Positions 8,921 to 16,939 of a DNA stretch of 41,494 nucleotides are shown one piece after another. The DNA comes from CAYNUJ01 sp964573255. Lineage in GTDB: Bacteria; Bacteroidota; Ignavibacteria; Ignavibacteriales; Melioribacteraceae. Each line of letters begins with the position of its first letter. The stretch's first letter is position 1. Below the pieces are notes generated by a model. The model was not told the origin of the DNA. It saw only the letters and a program-made list of their open reading frames with translations, and did no database searches. The translations under genes and the position numbers were made by a program. The stretch spans positions 1-41,494 of the forward strand of contig CAZNJB010000027.1 in the NCBI GenBank assembly GCA_964573255.1. The letters are read 5' to 3'.

Positions 8921-8949
8921 AAAATATTCTTTTAAACTTGGAAAATCAA
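8921..8949 (-). promoter_or_regulatory. Predicted promoter of the add-hutU-serA operon
   Basis: On the minus strand, TTGATT (plus positions 8944-8949) and TATTTT (8921-8926) are separated by 17 bases, a good housekeeping-type arrangement 24 bases upstream of the add start codon. Call made by eye only. Confidence 0.5.
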
Positions 8950-8996
8950 TAAAATTGACCCTATTCAAGGCTAAAAATATTAGTTTTCCAGTTACC

Positions 8997-9028
8997 TTGA
9001 CTATACATTATTAAAATAGTTATTTTTG
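8997..9028 (+). promoter_or_regulatory. Predicted promoter of the TPR lipoprotein gene
   Basis: TTG (8997-8999, within TTGACT), 21 bases, then TATTTTTG (9021-9028), an exact match to the TAnnTTTG element of Bacteroidetes promoters. It would give a leader of about 40 bases before ATG 9076. Confidence 0.5.
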
Positions 9029-9075
9029 TCAGATAGATTCAATTTATTTTTATTTAATTTAACATAGGAGACTCC

Positions 9076-10236
9076 ATGAGAAGGTTAGTAAGTTATTTGA
9101 TGTTGATTGCGATGACTTTCGGGTTTTTGGCCTTTCAATGCCAATCTACAGAGATGACGAGTGCTAAGTTGTATATCCAACAAAAAAATCTTCCTAAAGC
9201 AAAAGAATCATTGTTGAAGGAAGTTAAAAAGAACCCAAAGAGCGATGAAGGATATTATCTTTTAGGATACATATACGGAGAAGAAGGCAACTTCAACGAA
9301 ATGCTCGATGCATTTGAAAAATCTTTAGCAATTTCTAAAAAATTTGAAAAACAAATTTCAGAATCTAAAAAATATCATTGGGCACAAAATTTTAATAAAG
9401 GTGTAGGATTCTTCAATAAAGGAACCAAAGCCGATAATCAAGATTCAGCAAAAGTATTTTTCAAGAAAGCAGTTGAAGCTTTTAAAAATGCTGTAGCAAT
9501 TGAGCCTGATTCAGTTGTGAATTATAAAGATTTAGCTTTTACTTATCTTAGTATGGGTGAACCGGATAATGCGATTGAACCCTTAAAAACTTTATTGGAA
9601 AAAGATAAGTCAGCTGATATTTATGTGAAATTGGGAGAAATCCATTTTAATAAAGGCGTTAATTTCATTAATAGTTTCTTCGAAACAAATAATGCAGAAG
9701 ATAGTGTAAAAGCAATGGCCGAATACGAAGAGGCTATAAAAGTATTGGAAGAAGGAAGAAAAGAATTTCCTGAAGATACTGATATCTTATTGCTTTTATC
9801 CAATGCTTATATTAAGGCAAACAAAATTGATGTTGCTAAAGATGCATTCAAAGCCGGTGTTGAACAAGATCCGGAAAACAAATATTATAGATATAATTAT
9901 GGTGTGTTGTTATTAGGTGCTAATGATTTTGAAGGTGCAATAGAACAATTTACTAAAGCAATTGAACTTGACCCTGAGTATGAGAATGCAATTTACAATT
10001 TAGCTGTTACTTACGTTAAGTGGGGGTCGACTATGAACGAAGAAACTATTGCAAAAGGGGAAGACAATGATGAGTATAAAGAGAAATTTAAAGCTGCTCT
10101 ACCATATTTGGAAAACTATTTGGAATTAAATCCTGATGATATTTCTTCCTGGGAACTTTTAGGTAAAGTTTATGCTAACTTAGGTATGAATGATAAATCA
10201 ATGGAAGCTTTTCAAAAAGCTGATGAATTGAGATAA
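9076..10236 (+). CDS. TPR-repeat lipoprotein
   Basis: A 386-residue exported lipoprotein made largely of tetratricopeptide repeats. The N-terminus has a basic start, a hydrophobic stretch and a lipobox ending LAFQC around residue 22. From residue about 30 there are several TPR units, seen as repeated Ala/Gly/Pro helices such as NPKSDEGYYLLGYIYGEEGN, PDSVVNYKDLAFTYLSMGE and PEYENAIYNLAVTYVKWG. It probably acts as a scaffold on the periplasmic side of a membrane. It has its own predicted promoter, and a stem-loop separates it from the DUF3467 gene. Its exact partner is unknown. Confidence 0.88.
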   Translation: MRRLVSYLMLIAMTFGFLAFQCQSTEMTSAKLYIQQKNLPKAKESLLKEVKKNPKSDEGYYLLGYIYGEEGNFNEMLDAFEKSLAISKKFEKQISESKKYHWAQNFNKGVGFFNKGTKADNQDSAKVFFKKAVEAFKNAVAIEPDSVVNYKDLAFTYLSMGEPDNAIEPLKTLLEKDKSADIYVKLGEIHFNKGVNFINSFFETNNAEDSVKAMAEYEEAIKVLEEGRKEFPEDTDILLLLSNAYIKANKIDVAKDAFKAGVEQDPENKYYRYNYGVLLLGANDFEGAIEQFTKAIELDPEYENAIYNLAVTYVKWGSTMNEETIAKGEDNDEYKEKFKAALPYLENYLELNPDDISSWELLGKVYANLGMNDKSMEAFQKADELR

Positions 10237-10244
10237 TTTTTATA

Positions 10245-10268
10245 GGCTGCTCAAATTTTTGAGCAGCC
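10245..10268 (+). terminator. Stem-loop between the TPR lipoprotein and DUF3467 genes
   Basis: Perfect 11-base inverted repeat GGCTGCTCAAA / TTTGAGCAGCC with a two-base TT between the arms. The following T tract is short and interrupted (CTTTTAT), so it may be a weak terminator, an attenuator or a 3'-end stabiliser; the next start codon is only 22 bases away. Confidence 0.6.
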
Positions 10269-10290
10269 AACTTTTATATGGGAGTATATA

Positions 10291-10611
10291 ATGCAAAACG
10301 AAAATAAACAACAACAGATCAAAATTGAATTGGGCGATAAAGAAGCTGAAGGTATTTATTCTAATTTAGCAATTATTACCCATAGTCCTGCTGAATTTAT
10401 CATCGACTTTACCAGAGTTGTTCCCGGTGTTCCCAAAGCGAAAGTTCATTCAAGAATAATCACTACTCCACAGCATGCAAAAATGCTATTACGTGCTCTG
10501 GAAGACAATATTAAAAAATTTGAGTCTAAGTTTGGTGAAATTAAAATTGATAACTTTCCCTCCCCCAATATGGGATTTATGAATTCTGACGGCGGAAATC
10601 AAGTTAACTGA
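10291..10611 (+). CDS. DUF3467 family protein
   Basis: A 106-residue cytoplasmic protein of the DUF3467 family, whose function is not known. Typical features are EGIYSNLAIITHSPAEFIID near the N-terminus, the FTRVVPG stretch, and the helix HAKMLLRALEDNIKKFE. It starts at ATG 10291 with GGGAG just upstream, 22 bases after a perfect stem-loop. The next gene begins 26 bases later on the same strand. Confidence 0.88.
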   Translation: MQNENKQQQIKIELGDKEAEGIYSNLAIITHSPAEFIIDFTRVVPGVPKAKVHSRIITTPQHAKMLLRALEDNIKKFESKFGEIKIDNFPSPNMGFMNSDGGNQVN

Positions 10612-10637
10612 TTTTTGCCCTGGCAAAAGATGGAAAA

Positions 10638-13600
10638 TTGGATACGAAATTAAAAAATATAATTTTTCTTTTTTTTATATCAGCATTTCTTGTTAATGCT
10701 CAATCGCTTTTCTATGAAAAATATGATACAGAAAGCGGTCTACCCCTAAATTCTGTCTATTCAATATTACAAGATAATAAAGGATATATGTGGATTGGTA
10801 CCGAGGGAGGCGCTGCAAAATTTGACGGTACCACTATGATCAATTTTCTCCAGAGTAATGGTCTTCCTTCTCCTCATGTAAATAATATTTACGAAGATAA
10901 TGACGGGAATATTTGGATTGCTACTATTGCGGGAATAGCCAAATATGACGGCAAGAAGATGGAGGTATTTACTACCAAGGACGGTCTAGCCGATGATTAC
11001 TGTTATGCAATCTACGAAGACAAAGACGGTGGCATTTGGTTCGCAACGGGAAATAAAGGGGTTACCAGATACTATAATCATTCGTTTAAAATATTCGATT
11101 CAAGCAACGGTTTTGTAAGCAATAAAGTTTGGGATATAGAATCTGATACGGAAGGAAATCTTTGGTTTGCTACCGAAGGTAACGGTGTGATTAAAATGGA
11201 AGGGGAAGAATTCAAAAGATTTACGAAACACGAAGGTTTACCAAGCGATAGTGTATATTCAATTCTTGTTAACTATAAGGGCGAGTTGATTTTCGGTACT
11301 AATCACGGTCTGTCTATTTATAACGGAAAGTTTAAAACTATCGGGAAAAAATATGGGATAAAAGATTTTGTAATTAAAGATATTGTAGAAGATAAGTATA
11401 GAGACCTTTGGATATGTTATGACGGTGCAGGAATAGCACAATTTGATGGTTCGGGAGTTACAAACTATACTGAAGACAGCGGTATTCCTAGTAATGTTGT
11501 GCAGGTAGGGCTGGAAGATTTAAGGGGTGATCTTTGGTTCGGAACTCAGAACGGACTAATGAGAATTAAAGCGGAAAGAATTCAGACTGTAACAAAGGTT
11601 AATGGGCTTTCGGGTAATGTTGTATATGCCATCTGTCAATTGGATAATGATGATTATTTATTTGCTCCTTTTGGATTTGGTTTGAATCAAATTCATAACG
11701 GAGAGATTAAGCAATACACTACTGCTGATGGATTACCGAGTGAAAATATTGCCGCAATACTTAAAGCGAGCGATGGAAGAATTTGGATGGGTACGGATAA
11801 TGGAGTTTGCGTATGGGATGGCAAAAAATTCAAATCCTATTCTGTAGATGACGGGCTTGTTGGTTATATAATATTTTCGATTATCGAAGATCGTGACGGA
11901 AGAATTTGGTTCGGGGGTGAAAATGGAGTTTCCGTTTACGATGGTAAAAAGTTTACAAGTTACACTCATCAAGATGGAATAGCTAAAGAATGGGTTTATT
12001 CCCTCTATGAAGATTCCGAAGGGAATATCTGGATGGGATCTGATGTAGAAGGTGTTACCAAATATGACGGTAAAAAGTTTATTATTTATAATGGCGCACA
12101 AGGATTTCCAAAGGGCGGGGTGTTCGATATTATCGAAGATAGATTTGGCAATTTCTGGTTTGGTTTGGAAGGCGGCGGTTTATTGAAATATGATGGAGAA
12201 ACTTTTAAGCAATATACTTCAAAAGACGGTCTCTCGAATGAAATCTGTTATACAATTACTGAGATCGGAAAGTATTTATTTGTTGGAACTGGAAAAGGGA
12301 TTAATAGAATTGATTATTCACGCCTAGATGAGATTGGTTCCGAAGCAATAAGAGTTTTTACTGAAGAAGACGGTTTGCCAAATGTTGAAACAACCATGGG
12401 TAGTGCTTTCCTTGATAAAAAAGGAAATTTTTGGATAGGGACTCAAGGCGGAGTTGTTACATTTAATCCGAGAAATCGCCCGAATACTTTTGCTCCTCCA
12501 ATTTATTTTTCAGATATAAAAAACAGCAATAAAAGTTTGAATCTGGATTCACTTTCCAATACGTTATTGGAATTGGATTACGAGCAGAACAGCATGAATT
12601 TTTTCTTTAACGCGATTAGTTTCGATTCTCCCGAAAAGATGAGTTTTGCTTACAGATTAATTGGATTGCAAGATACTACTTGGCAGGAAACTTCAGAAAG
12701 ACATGTAAGTTATCCATTTTTGCCTTCAGGTGAATATACATTTATGGTTAAAGCTCGCAACGGAGATAATATTTGGTCCGAAAATGCTGCTGAATTTAGT
12801 TTTAAGATTTATCCTCCGTTTTATTCTACTTGGTGGTTCTATTTATTAGTTTCAATCTCTCTGATATTAATTGCCTATATGTTTTATGTTCTTAAAACCG
12901 AACAGGTGAAAAAAAGGAATATAGAACTGGCAAACATGGTTAGAATGCGTACAAGAGAATTGGAAGAGGAGAAAAATAAATCTGACGAATTGCTGATGAA
13001 TATTTTGCCGGAAAGTGCCGTAAATGAATTAAAAGAAAAGGGAGTGGTTGAACCGAGAGAATTCAAAAATTGTTCTATTCTATTCACCGATTTTAAAGGT
13101 TTTACTTGGACTGCTTCAGTATTGCCGGCAGATAAACTTGTTAGCGAATTAAATGATATTTTTGCTTCGTTCGATAATATTATGGTTAAATACGGATTAG
13201 AAAAATTAAAAACTATCGGTGATGCGTATATGGCGGCTTGCGGCTTACCCATAGAAAGGGAAGATCACGCTATCCGTGTAATAGAAGCAGCCTTTGCTAT
13301 GCAAGAATATATTAGTAGGCGTAATGAAACGTCTGCTATTAAATGGGAAATGCGGTTAGGAATTCATTCCGGACAAGTAGTTGCCGGAGTTGTTGGAGTT
13401 AAAAAGTTTACCTACGATATCTGGGGGGATACTGTAAATATTGCTGCTCGTATGGAAAGTTCCGGGGAACCGGGTAAAATTAACATATCAGCATTCACTT
13501 ATATGCTTGTTCGTGATTATTACGAATGTGAATACAGAGGGAAGGTGGAAGCGAAAGGGAAAGGTAAAATTGATATGTATTTTGTGATTTCCAGGAAACC

Positions 13601-13649
13601 AGTCGCTCAAGAAAAAATAAATGCTATTTTGTCAGAATCGGTAGTTTGA
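10638..13649 (+). CDS. Propeller-sensor class III adenylate cyclase (Reg_prop x14 + Y_Y_Y + TM + cyclase)
   Basis: A 1003-residue membrane sensor predicted to make cyclic AMP. A signal peptide (about 1-21, ending VNAQS) leads into 14 two-component-regulator propeller repeats (about 25-620; units such as GYMWIGTEGG, GNIWIATIAG and GRIWMGTDNG), enough for two seven-bladed propellers. A Y_Y_Y domain follows (about 630-725), then one membrane helix (about 732-752), a charged linker, and a class III cyclase domain (about 800-985). Catalytic residues are visible: metal-binding D818 (in FTDFKGFT) and D862, adenine-selecting K858 (LKTIGDAYM) and D927 (YDIWGD), N934 and R938. Guanylate cyclases would carry Glu and Cys at the selecting positions. 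The usual output of such sensors is a histidine kinase. The start is TTG 10638 with GATGGA upstream. Confidence 0.9.
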   Translation: MDTKLKNIIFLFFISAFLVNAQSLFYEKYDTESGLPLNSVYSILQDNKGYMWIGTEGGAAKFDGTTMINFLQSNGLPSPHVNNIYEDNDGNIWIATIAGIAKYDGKKMEVFTTKDGLADDYCYAIYEDKDGGIWFATGNKGVTRYYNHSFKIFDSSNGFVSNKVWDIESDTEGNLWFATEGNGVIKMEGEEFKRFTKHEGLPSDSVYSILVNYKGELIFGTNHGLSIYNGKFKTIGKKYGIKDFVIKDIVEDKYRDLWICYDGAGIAQFDGSGVTNYTEDSGIPSNVVQVGLEDLRGDLWFGTQNGLMRIKAERIQTVTKVNGLSGNVVYAICQLDNDDYLFAPFGFGLNQIHNGEIKQYTTADGLPSENIAAILKASDGRIWMGTDNGVCVWDGKKFKSYSVDDGLVGYIIFSIIEDRDGRIWFGGENGVSVYDGKKFTSYTHQDGIAKEWVYSLYEDSEGNIWMGSDVEGVTKYDGKKFIIYNGAQGFPKGGVFDIIEDRFGNFWFGLEGGGLLKYDGETFKQYTSKDGLSNEICYTITEIGKYLFVGTGKGINRIDYSRLDEIGSEAIRVFTEEDGLPNVETTMGSAFLDKKGNFWIGTQGGVVTFNPRNRPNTFAPPIYFSDIKNSNKSLNLDSLSNTLLELDYEQNSMNFFFNAISFDSPEKMSFAYRLIGLQDTTWQETSERHVSYPFLPSGEYTFMVKARNGDNIWSENAAEFSFKIYPPFYSTWWFYLLVSISLILIAYMFYVLKTEQVKKRNIELANMVRMRTRELEEEKNKSDELLMNILPESAVNELKEKGVVEPREFKNCSILFTDFKGFTWTASVLPADKLVSELNDIFASFDNIMVKYGLEKLKTIGDAYMAACGLPIEREDHAIRVIEAAFAMQEYISRRNETSAIKWEMRLGIHSGQVVAGVVGVKKFTYDIWGDTVNIAARMESSGEPGKINISAFTYMLVRDYYECEYRGKVEAKGKGKIDMYFVISRKPVAQEKINAILSESVV

Positions 13650-13746
13650 GTTTTCCAACAATTTACCCTCTTGTTATTGTATGATTTTTTTGTATATTAA
13701 AAGACAAGTTATCAAAATAATCCCTAAAAGCAATAAATTTATCAAT

Positions 13747-13762
13747 TGTGATGTAAATTACA
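13747..13762. promoter_or_regulatory. CRP/FNR-family-like operator
   Basis: TGTGA-TGTAAA-TTACA, one mismatch from the CRP consensus TGTGA-N6-TCACA; its inner part, ATGTAA-A-TTACAT, is a perfect 6+6 inverted repeat. The centre lies about 58 bases upstream of the start point expected from the promoter at 13779-13806, close to a class I activator position. It follows directly after an adenylate cyclase gene. Binding is inferred, not shown. Confidence 0.45.
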
Positions 13763-13778
13763 TTCTGATGTAACGCAC

Positions 13779-13806
13779 TTGACAGTAGGATGGAATATAC
13801 TATATT
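13779..13806 (+). promoter_or_regulatory. Predicted promoter of the T9SS cargo gene at 13845
   Basis: TTGACA (13779-13784), 16 bases, TATATT (13801-13806). It also fits a TTG-N19-TAnnTT(T)G pattern loosely. It would give a leader of about 32 bases ahead of an AGAGGAG ribosome-binding site. Confidence 0.6.
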
Positions 13807-13844
13807 GAACTCAAAATTTTGAAACTTAATTAGAGGAGTATAAA

Positions 13845-14801
13845 ATGAAAAAGATTTCTAAAATCTTAATGATGTTGATTTTAGTAACATTCTCGAGTCA
13901 ACTTTTTGCTCAACAAAACGTTGTTGATTATGTGTTCAAAGTGCGTTATAAAAAGGAAATTCCTTTTGTAGGTACTATTTGGTTAACTACTACTGTAGAT
14001 TCTGGTAATTTTAATGAAGGACAACCATATATTGTACCCCAATTTAATATGCCCGGAGATATTGCTGCTCTTCAAGAAGCCTATAACGCAATTACCGGAA
14101 GTGTTTTCTTATTGGAAGACGGTTCAATTGATGAAGATATATTTCTTGAGTTAACTCTTGATGGATTAGATGCTGATAATGGTTTATATGTCCCTGTTTT
14201 CGACGATTCACTATTCTTAAATCTTACTATAAATGTATATGTAAACGATAGTTTAGTTCAAGGTCATTATTTCTTTAATGAAGGTAAATATTTATGGTTC
14301 AAAGTTCCAAAATCGGCTGAGTTTATAAATTTTGTTAATGTAATTCTTGGTTTTCCTTTGGATGATTTAGGTTTTGCCTACATAGAACCCGATGGATTCG
14401 AAGCTTACGGCCTTCAGACTTTTAACAATGCCGATTCCGTAATGTTCAGAGCAATGCACTTATCAAAATTCGGTGGTGGACGCGGTCACATCTCAAGTAC
14501 AACGGGAATTGGATATGAAAAAATAGAAGGTGTTCCGGCTGATTACGAATTAGCACAAAATTATCCAAATCCATTCAATCCTTCAACAACTATCAAATAT
14601 TCATTGCCGAAAGCCGGTAATGTACAATTGAAAGTATACAATATTCTGGGTGCTGAAGTTGCCTCGTTGATTTCAGAGCATCAGGAAGCTGGAAATTATG
14701 AAGTTACTTTCGATGCAGAAAATCTTTCATCCGGTATTTATCTCTATACCTTGAGAGTTAACAATAAGGTTATTACAAAGAAAATGACACTTATCAAATA
14801 A
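13845..14801 (+). CDS. Secreted protein with T9SS type A sorting domain
   Basis: A 318-residue exported protein. The signal peptide ends LFAQQ around residue 23. The middle (about 25-230) is acidic, of unknown fold and rich in Asp, Asn and aromatic residues. The last 80 residues or so are a T9SS type A sorting domain: NYPNPFNPSTTIKYSLP, VQLKVYNILGAEVA, YEVTFDAENLSSGIYLY, and the terminal ITKKMTLIK. It is probably secreted and anchored on the cell surface. The gene has its own promoter with a CRP-like site and its own terminator. The functional part is not recognised. Confidence 0.85.
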   Translation: MKKISKILMMLILVTFSSQLFAQQNVVDYVFKVRYKKEIPFVGTIWLTTTVDSGNFNEGQPYIVPQFNMPGDIAALQEAYNAITGSVFLLEDGSIDEDIFLELTLDGLDADNGLYVPVFDDSLFLNLTINVYVNDSLVQGHYFFNEGKYLWFKVPKSAEFINFVNVILGFPLDDLGFAYIEPDGFEAYGLQTFNNADSVMFRAMHLSKFGGGRGHISSTTGIGYEKIEGVPADYELAQNYPNPFNPSTTIKYSLPKAGNVQLKVYNILGAEVASLISEHQEAGNYEVTFDAENLSSGIYLYTLRVNNKVITKKMTLIK

Positions 14802-14820
14802 ATAAAAAAATTATTATATT

Positions 14821-14850
14821 AAAACCGCAGAATATCTGCGGTTTTTTTTT
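14821..14850 (+). terminator. Intrinsic terminator after the T9SS cargo gene
   Basis: Hairpin AAAACCGCAG / CTGCGGTTTT with a five-base loop, continuing into a T run to 14850. It isolates the gene ending at 14801 from the lipoprotein gene at 14877. Confidence 0.92.
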
Positions 14851-14876
14851 ATTTTATTCACTCACTCGGGGTTTAC

Positions 14877-16928
14877 ATGAAGAAAACAAATTACCTACTT
14901 TCAATCATGGCAATCGGTATATTGTTATTCACGCAAGCGTGTGTCGATATACCAAGTGATGTGCAAGCTCCCCGTTTCGATGTTGTTCTTAATTTTCCTA
15001 TTACGGATACAACATACAGCATCGATGATTTTTTAGGGGAAGATTCTACTCTTACCGCCTCCGACAACCCGGATATTTTAGGGCTGTTGGTATACAAACA
15101 AACGAATACTATTGAGACATTTTTAATTGAAGATAATCTTTCTCTGAACGGTTTTAGTACCAGAGCCTCACAAGTGATTGGTTCCGTTAAAATTAATGAT
15201 GTTACTCCAATCGAAACCGGAATAAAAGTAGAAGATTGGACATCGACTGTTCAGTCCGGTTCACAAATGATTTTCCCTGAAAATCTTGGTGAAGTTAATG
15301 TGGGATTCCCAAGGATTGAACAATTTAGTTCTGTAACTCTTGACGGAGGAAGTTTAACTATAAAAGTTTATAACCGTCTACCGGTAAATATGGAATTAAG
15401 AGGATTACAGATTAAAAATGCTATAGACGGATCGGTGATTGCCGAAAAACCGGTTTCTCCGGCAATTGTTATGCCAGCATTAGACAGTGCAATAATTCAA
15501 TTCGATCTTACCGGAAAAACAATTAAAGACAGTTTAATTTATAGTGGAACGCTTTACACTCCGGGAAGCAGCGGGCAGGTTGTAGATATTCCGGCTGAAG
15601 CGGGAACTCGCTTGGTTGTATCATTCGATGGATTATCAATTGCATCTGTAACCGCAATTCTTCCGGAACAGGATCCATTTACAAAGGATTCTACAGTAGT
15701 TATTGATGATTCAACTTTCATTAAATCTGCCGTATTTGATCAAGGTAGTTTTGAGATTACATTCCATAATAATTTGGATGTTGATATTAATTTGAGTTTA
15801 CAGATAGATAATTTGCTTGATCCGGATTCAAAAAGTTTTAAGCAAAGTGTTTTCTTAGCTGCAAATGAAACGGATAAGAAAATAGGAATTTCAGATTTGG
15901 CAGGCTGGAGTATATCATCGCTTTCCCCTGATAGTTCAACGAATAAATTATCTTATTCTGCTGTAATTTCCACTGTAGCTTCAAATACTCCGAGAACGCT
16001 TTCGAAAGATGACAGTATAGGAATTGATATAGATTTTGGTGCTATTGTATTCCGTTCAGTTTCGGGTATTATTAAACCAACTACATTCTCAATTACCGAA
16101 TCGAGCTTTAATTTGGATTTGGGTGATGTTAAAAATTCATTCAACTATGCTGATATAAACTTTAATGATCCGGCAATTCTTCTTAGTTTGAGATCTTCTG
16201 CAAATATGGAATTTGAGTTGAACGGATTTATTCATGCAACTAACGGAACTCAGTCTAATGATCTAATATTGAACAATGTGATTATTGCTTCGCAAGGTTC
16301 AAATACAATCGATTTAAGAGAGTATGGATTTAAAGAATTTCTTAATTCATTCGATTCTTCCATTCCGGATTCATTTAAGTTTGCCGGAAATGCAACAGTA
16401 AATCCCAATTTTACACTTGGTTCTGTTAGCAAAGACGATTCGGTTAACGGAGAGATAAATATTGAAATTCCTTTGGATATTGGTATTGCCGGTGGAAGCT
16501 TTGTAGATACATTGAAGATTGATTCAATGAATGTATCTGACGAAGATATTGCTGCAATTAACTTTGCAGAAATAACAATTGAAATGACGAACAAAATTCC
16601 GGTCAGCATTTCATTTAGTGGACATATTTTAGATTCAAATAATGTTCCGCTTCTTTCTATTCCACCTTCGTACAATGATATTACGGCAATAAGTATAGTT
16701 CCGCCTACGGTTGACAGCGAAGGGTTTGTAGTTTCTCCCTCTAACAGTAAACAGGTTATTCAACTGAAAGGGGAGGATGCGAAAACTTTTATTCATAACC
16801 CAACGATAGAAATGGTATTAAAATTAGATACACCGCCTGTCGGAACGGCTCAGCCGGTTAAGTTTAGAAATACGGATAAGATTTCCGTTAAACTTTACGG
16901 CACGGTTGGTTATAGAGTAAATAATTAA
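14877..16928 (+). CDS. Large lipoprotein of unknown function
   Basis: A 683-residue predicted lipoprotein: basic N-terminus, hydrophobic stretch, and lipobox FTQAC with Cys at about residue 22. The mature part is rich in Ser, Asp, Ile, Val and Asn and looks all-beta, with recurring D-S-spaced strands (for example DSTVVIDDSTF, SKDDSVNGEI). I recognise no catalytic motif. It ends 11 bases before the predicted outer-membrane barrel gene, so the two are probably co-expressed and may act together at the outer membrane. No promoter is clear between the terminator at 14821-14850 and the start. Confidence 0.8.
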   Translation: MKKTNYLLSIMAIGILLFTQACVDIPSDVQAPRFDVVLNFPITDTTYSIDDFLGEDSTLTASDNPDILGLLVYKQTNTIETFLIEDNLSLNGFSTRASQVIGSVKINDVTPIETGIKVEDWTSTVQSGSQMIFPENLGEVNVGFPRIEQFSSVTLDGGSLTIKVYNRLPVNMELRGLQIKNAIDGSVIAEKPVSPAIVMPALDSAIIQFDLTGKTIKDSLIYSGTLYTPGSSGQVVDIPAEAGTRLVVSFDGLSIASVTAILPEQDPFTKDSTVVIDDSTFIKSAVFDQGSFEITFHNNLDVDINLSLQIDNLLDPDSKSFKQSVFLAANETDKKIGISDLAGWSISSLSPDSSTNKLSYSAVISTVASNTPRTLSKDDSIGIDIDFGAIVFRSVSGIIKPTTFSITESSFNLDLGDVKNSFNYADINFNDPAILLSLRSSANMEFELNGFIHATNGTQSNDLILNNVIIASQGSNTIDLREYGFKEFLNSFDSSIPDSFKFAGNATVNPNFTLGSVSKDDSVNGEINIEIPLDIGIAGGSFVDTLKIDSMNVSDEDIAAINFAEITIEMTNKIPVSISFSGHILDSNNVPLLSIPPSYNDITAISIVPPTVDSEGFVVSPSNSKQVIQLKGEDAKTFIHNPTIEMVLKLDTPPVGTAQPVKFRNTDKISVKLYGTVGYRVNN

Positions 16929-16939
16929 AGGAGTTTAAG

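Noticed and set aside
11733..12101. Minus-strand open frames inside the cyclase gene
   Set aside because: They mirror the propeller repeats of the plus-strand gene and have no start signals.
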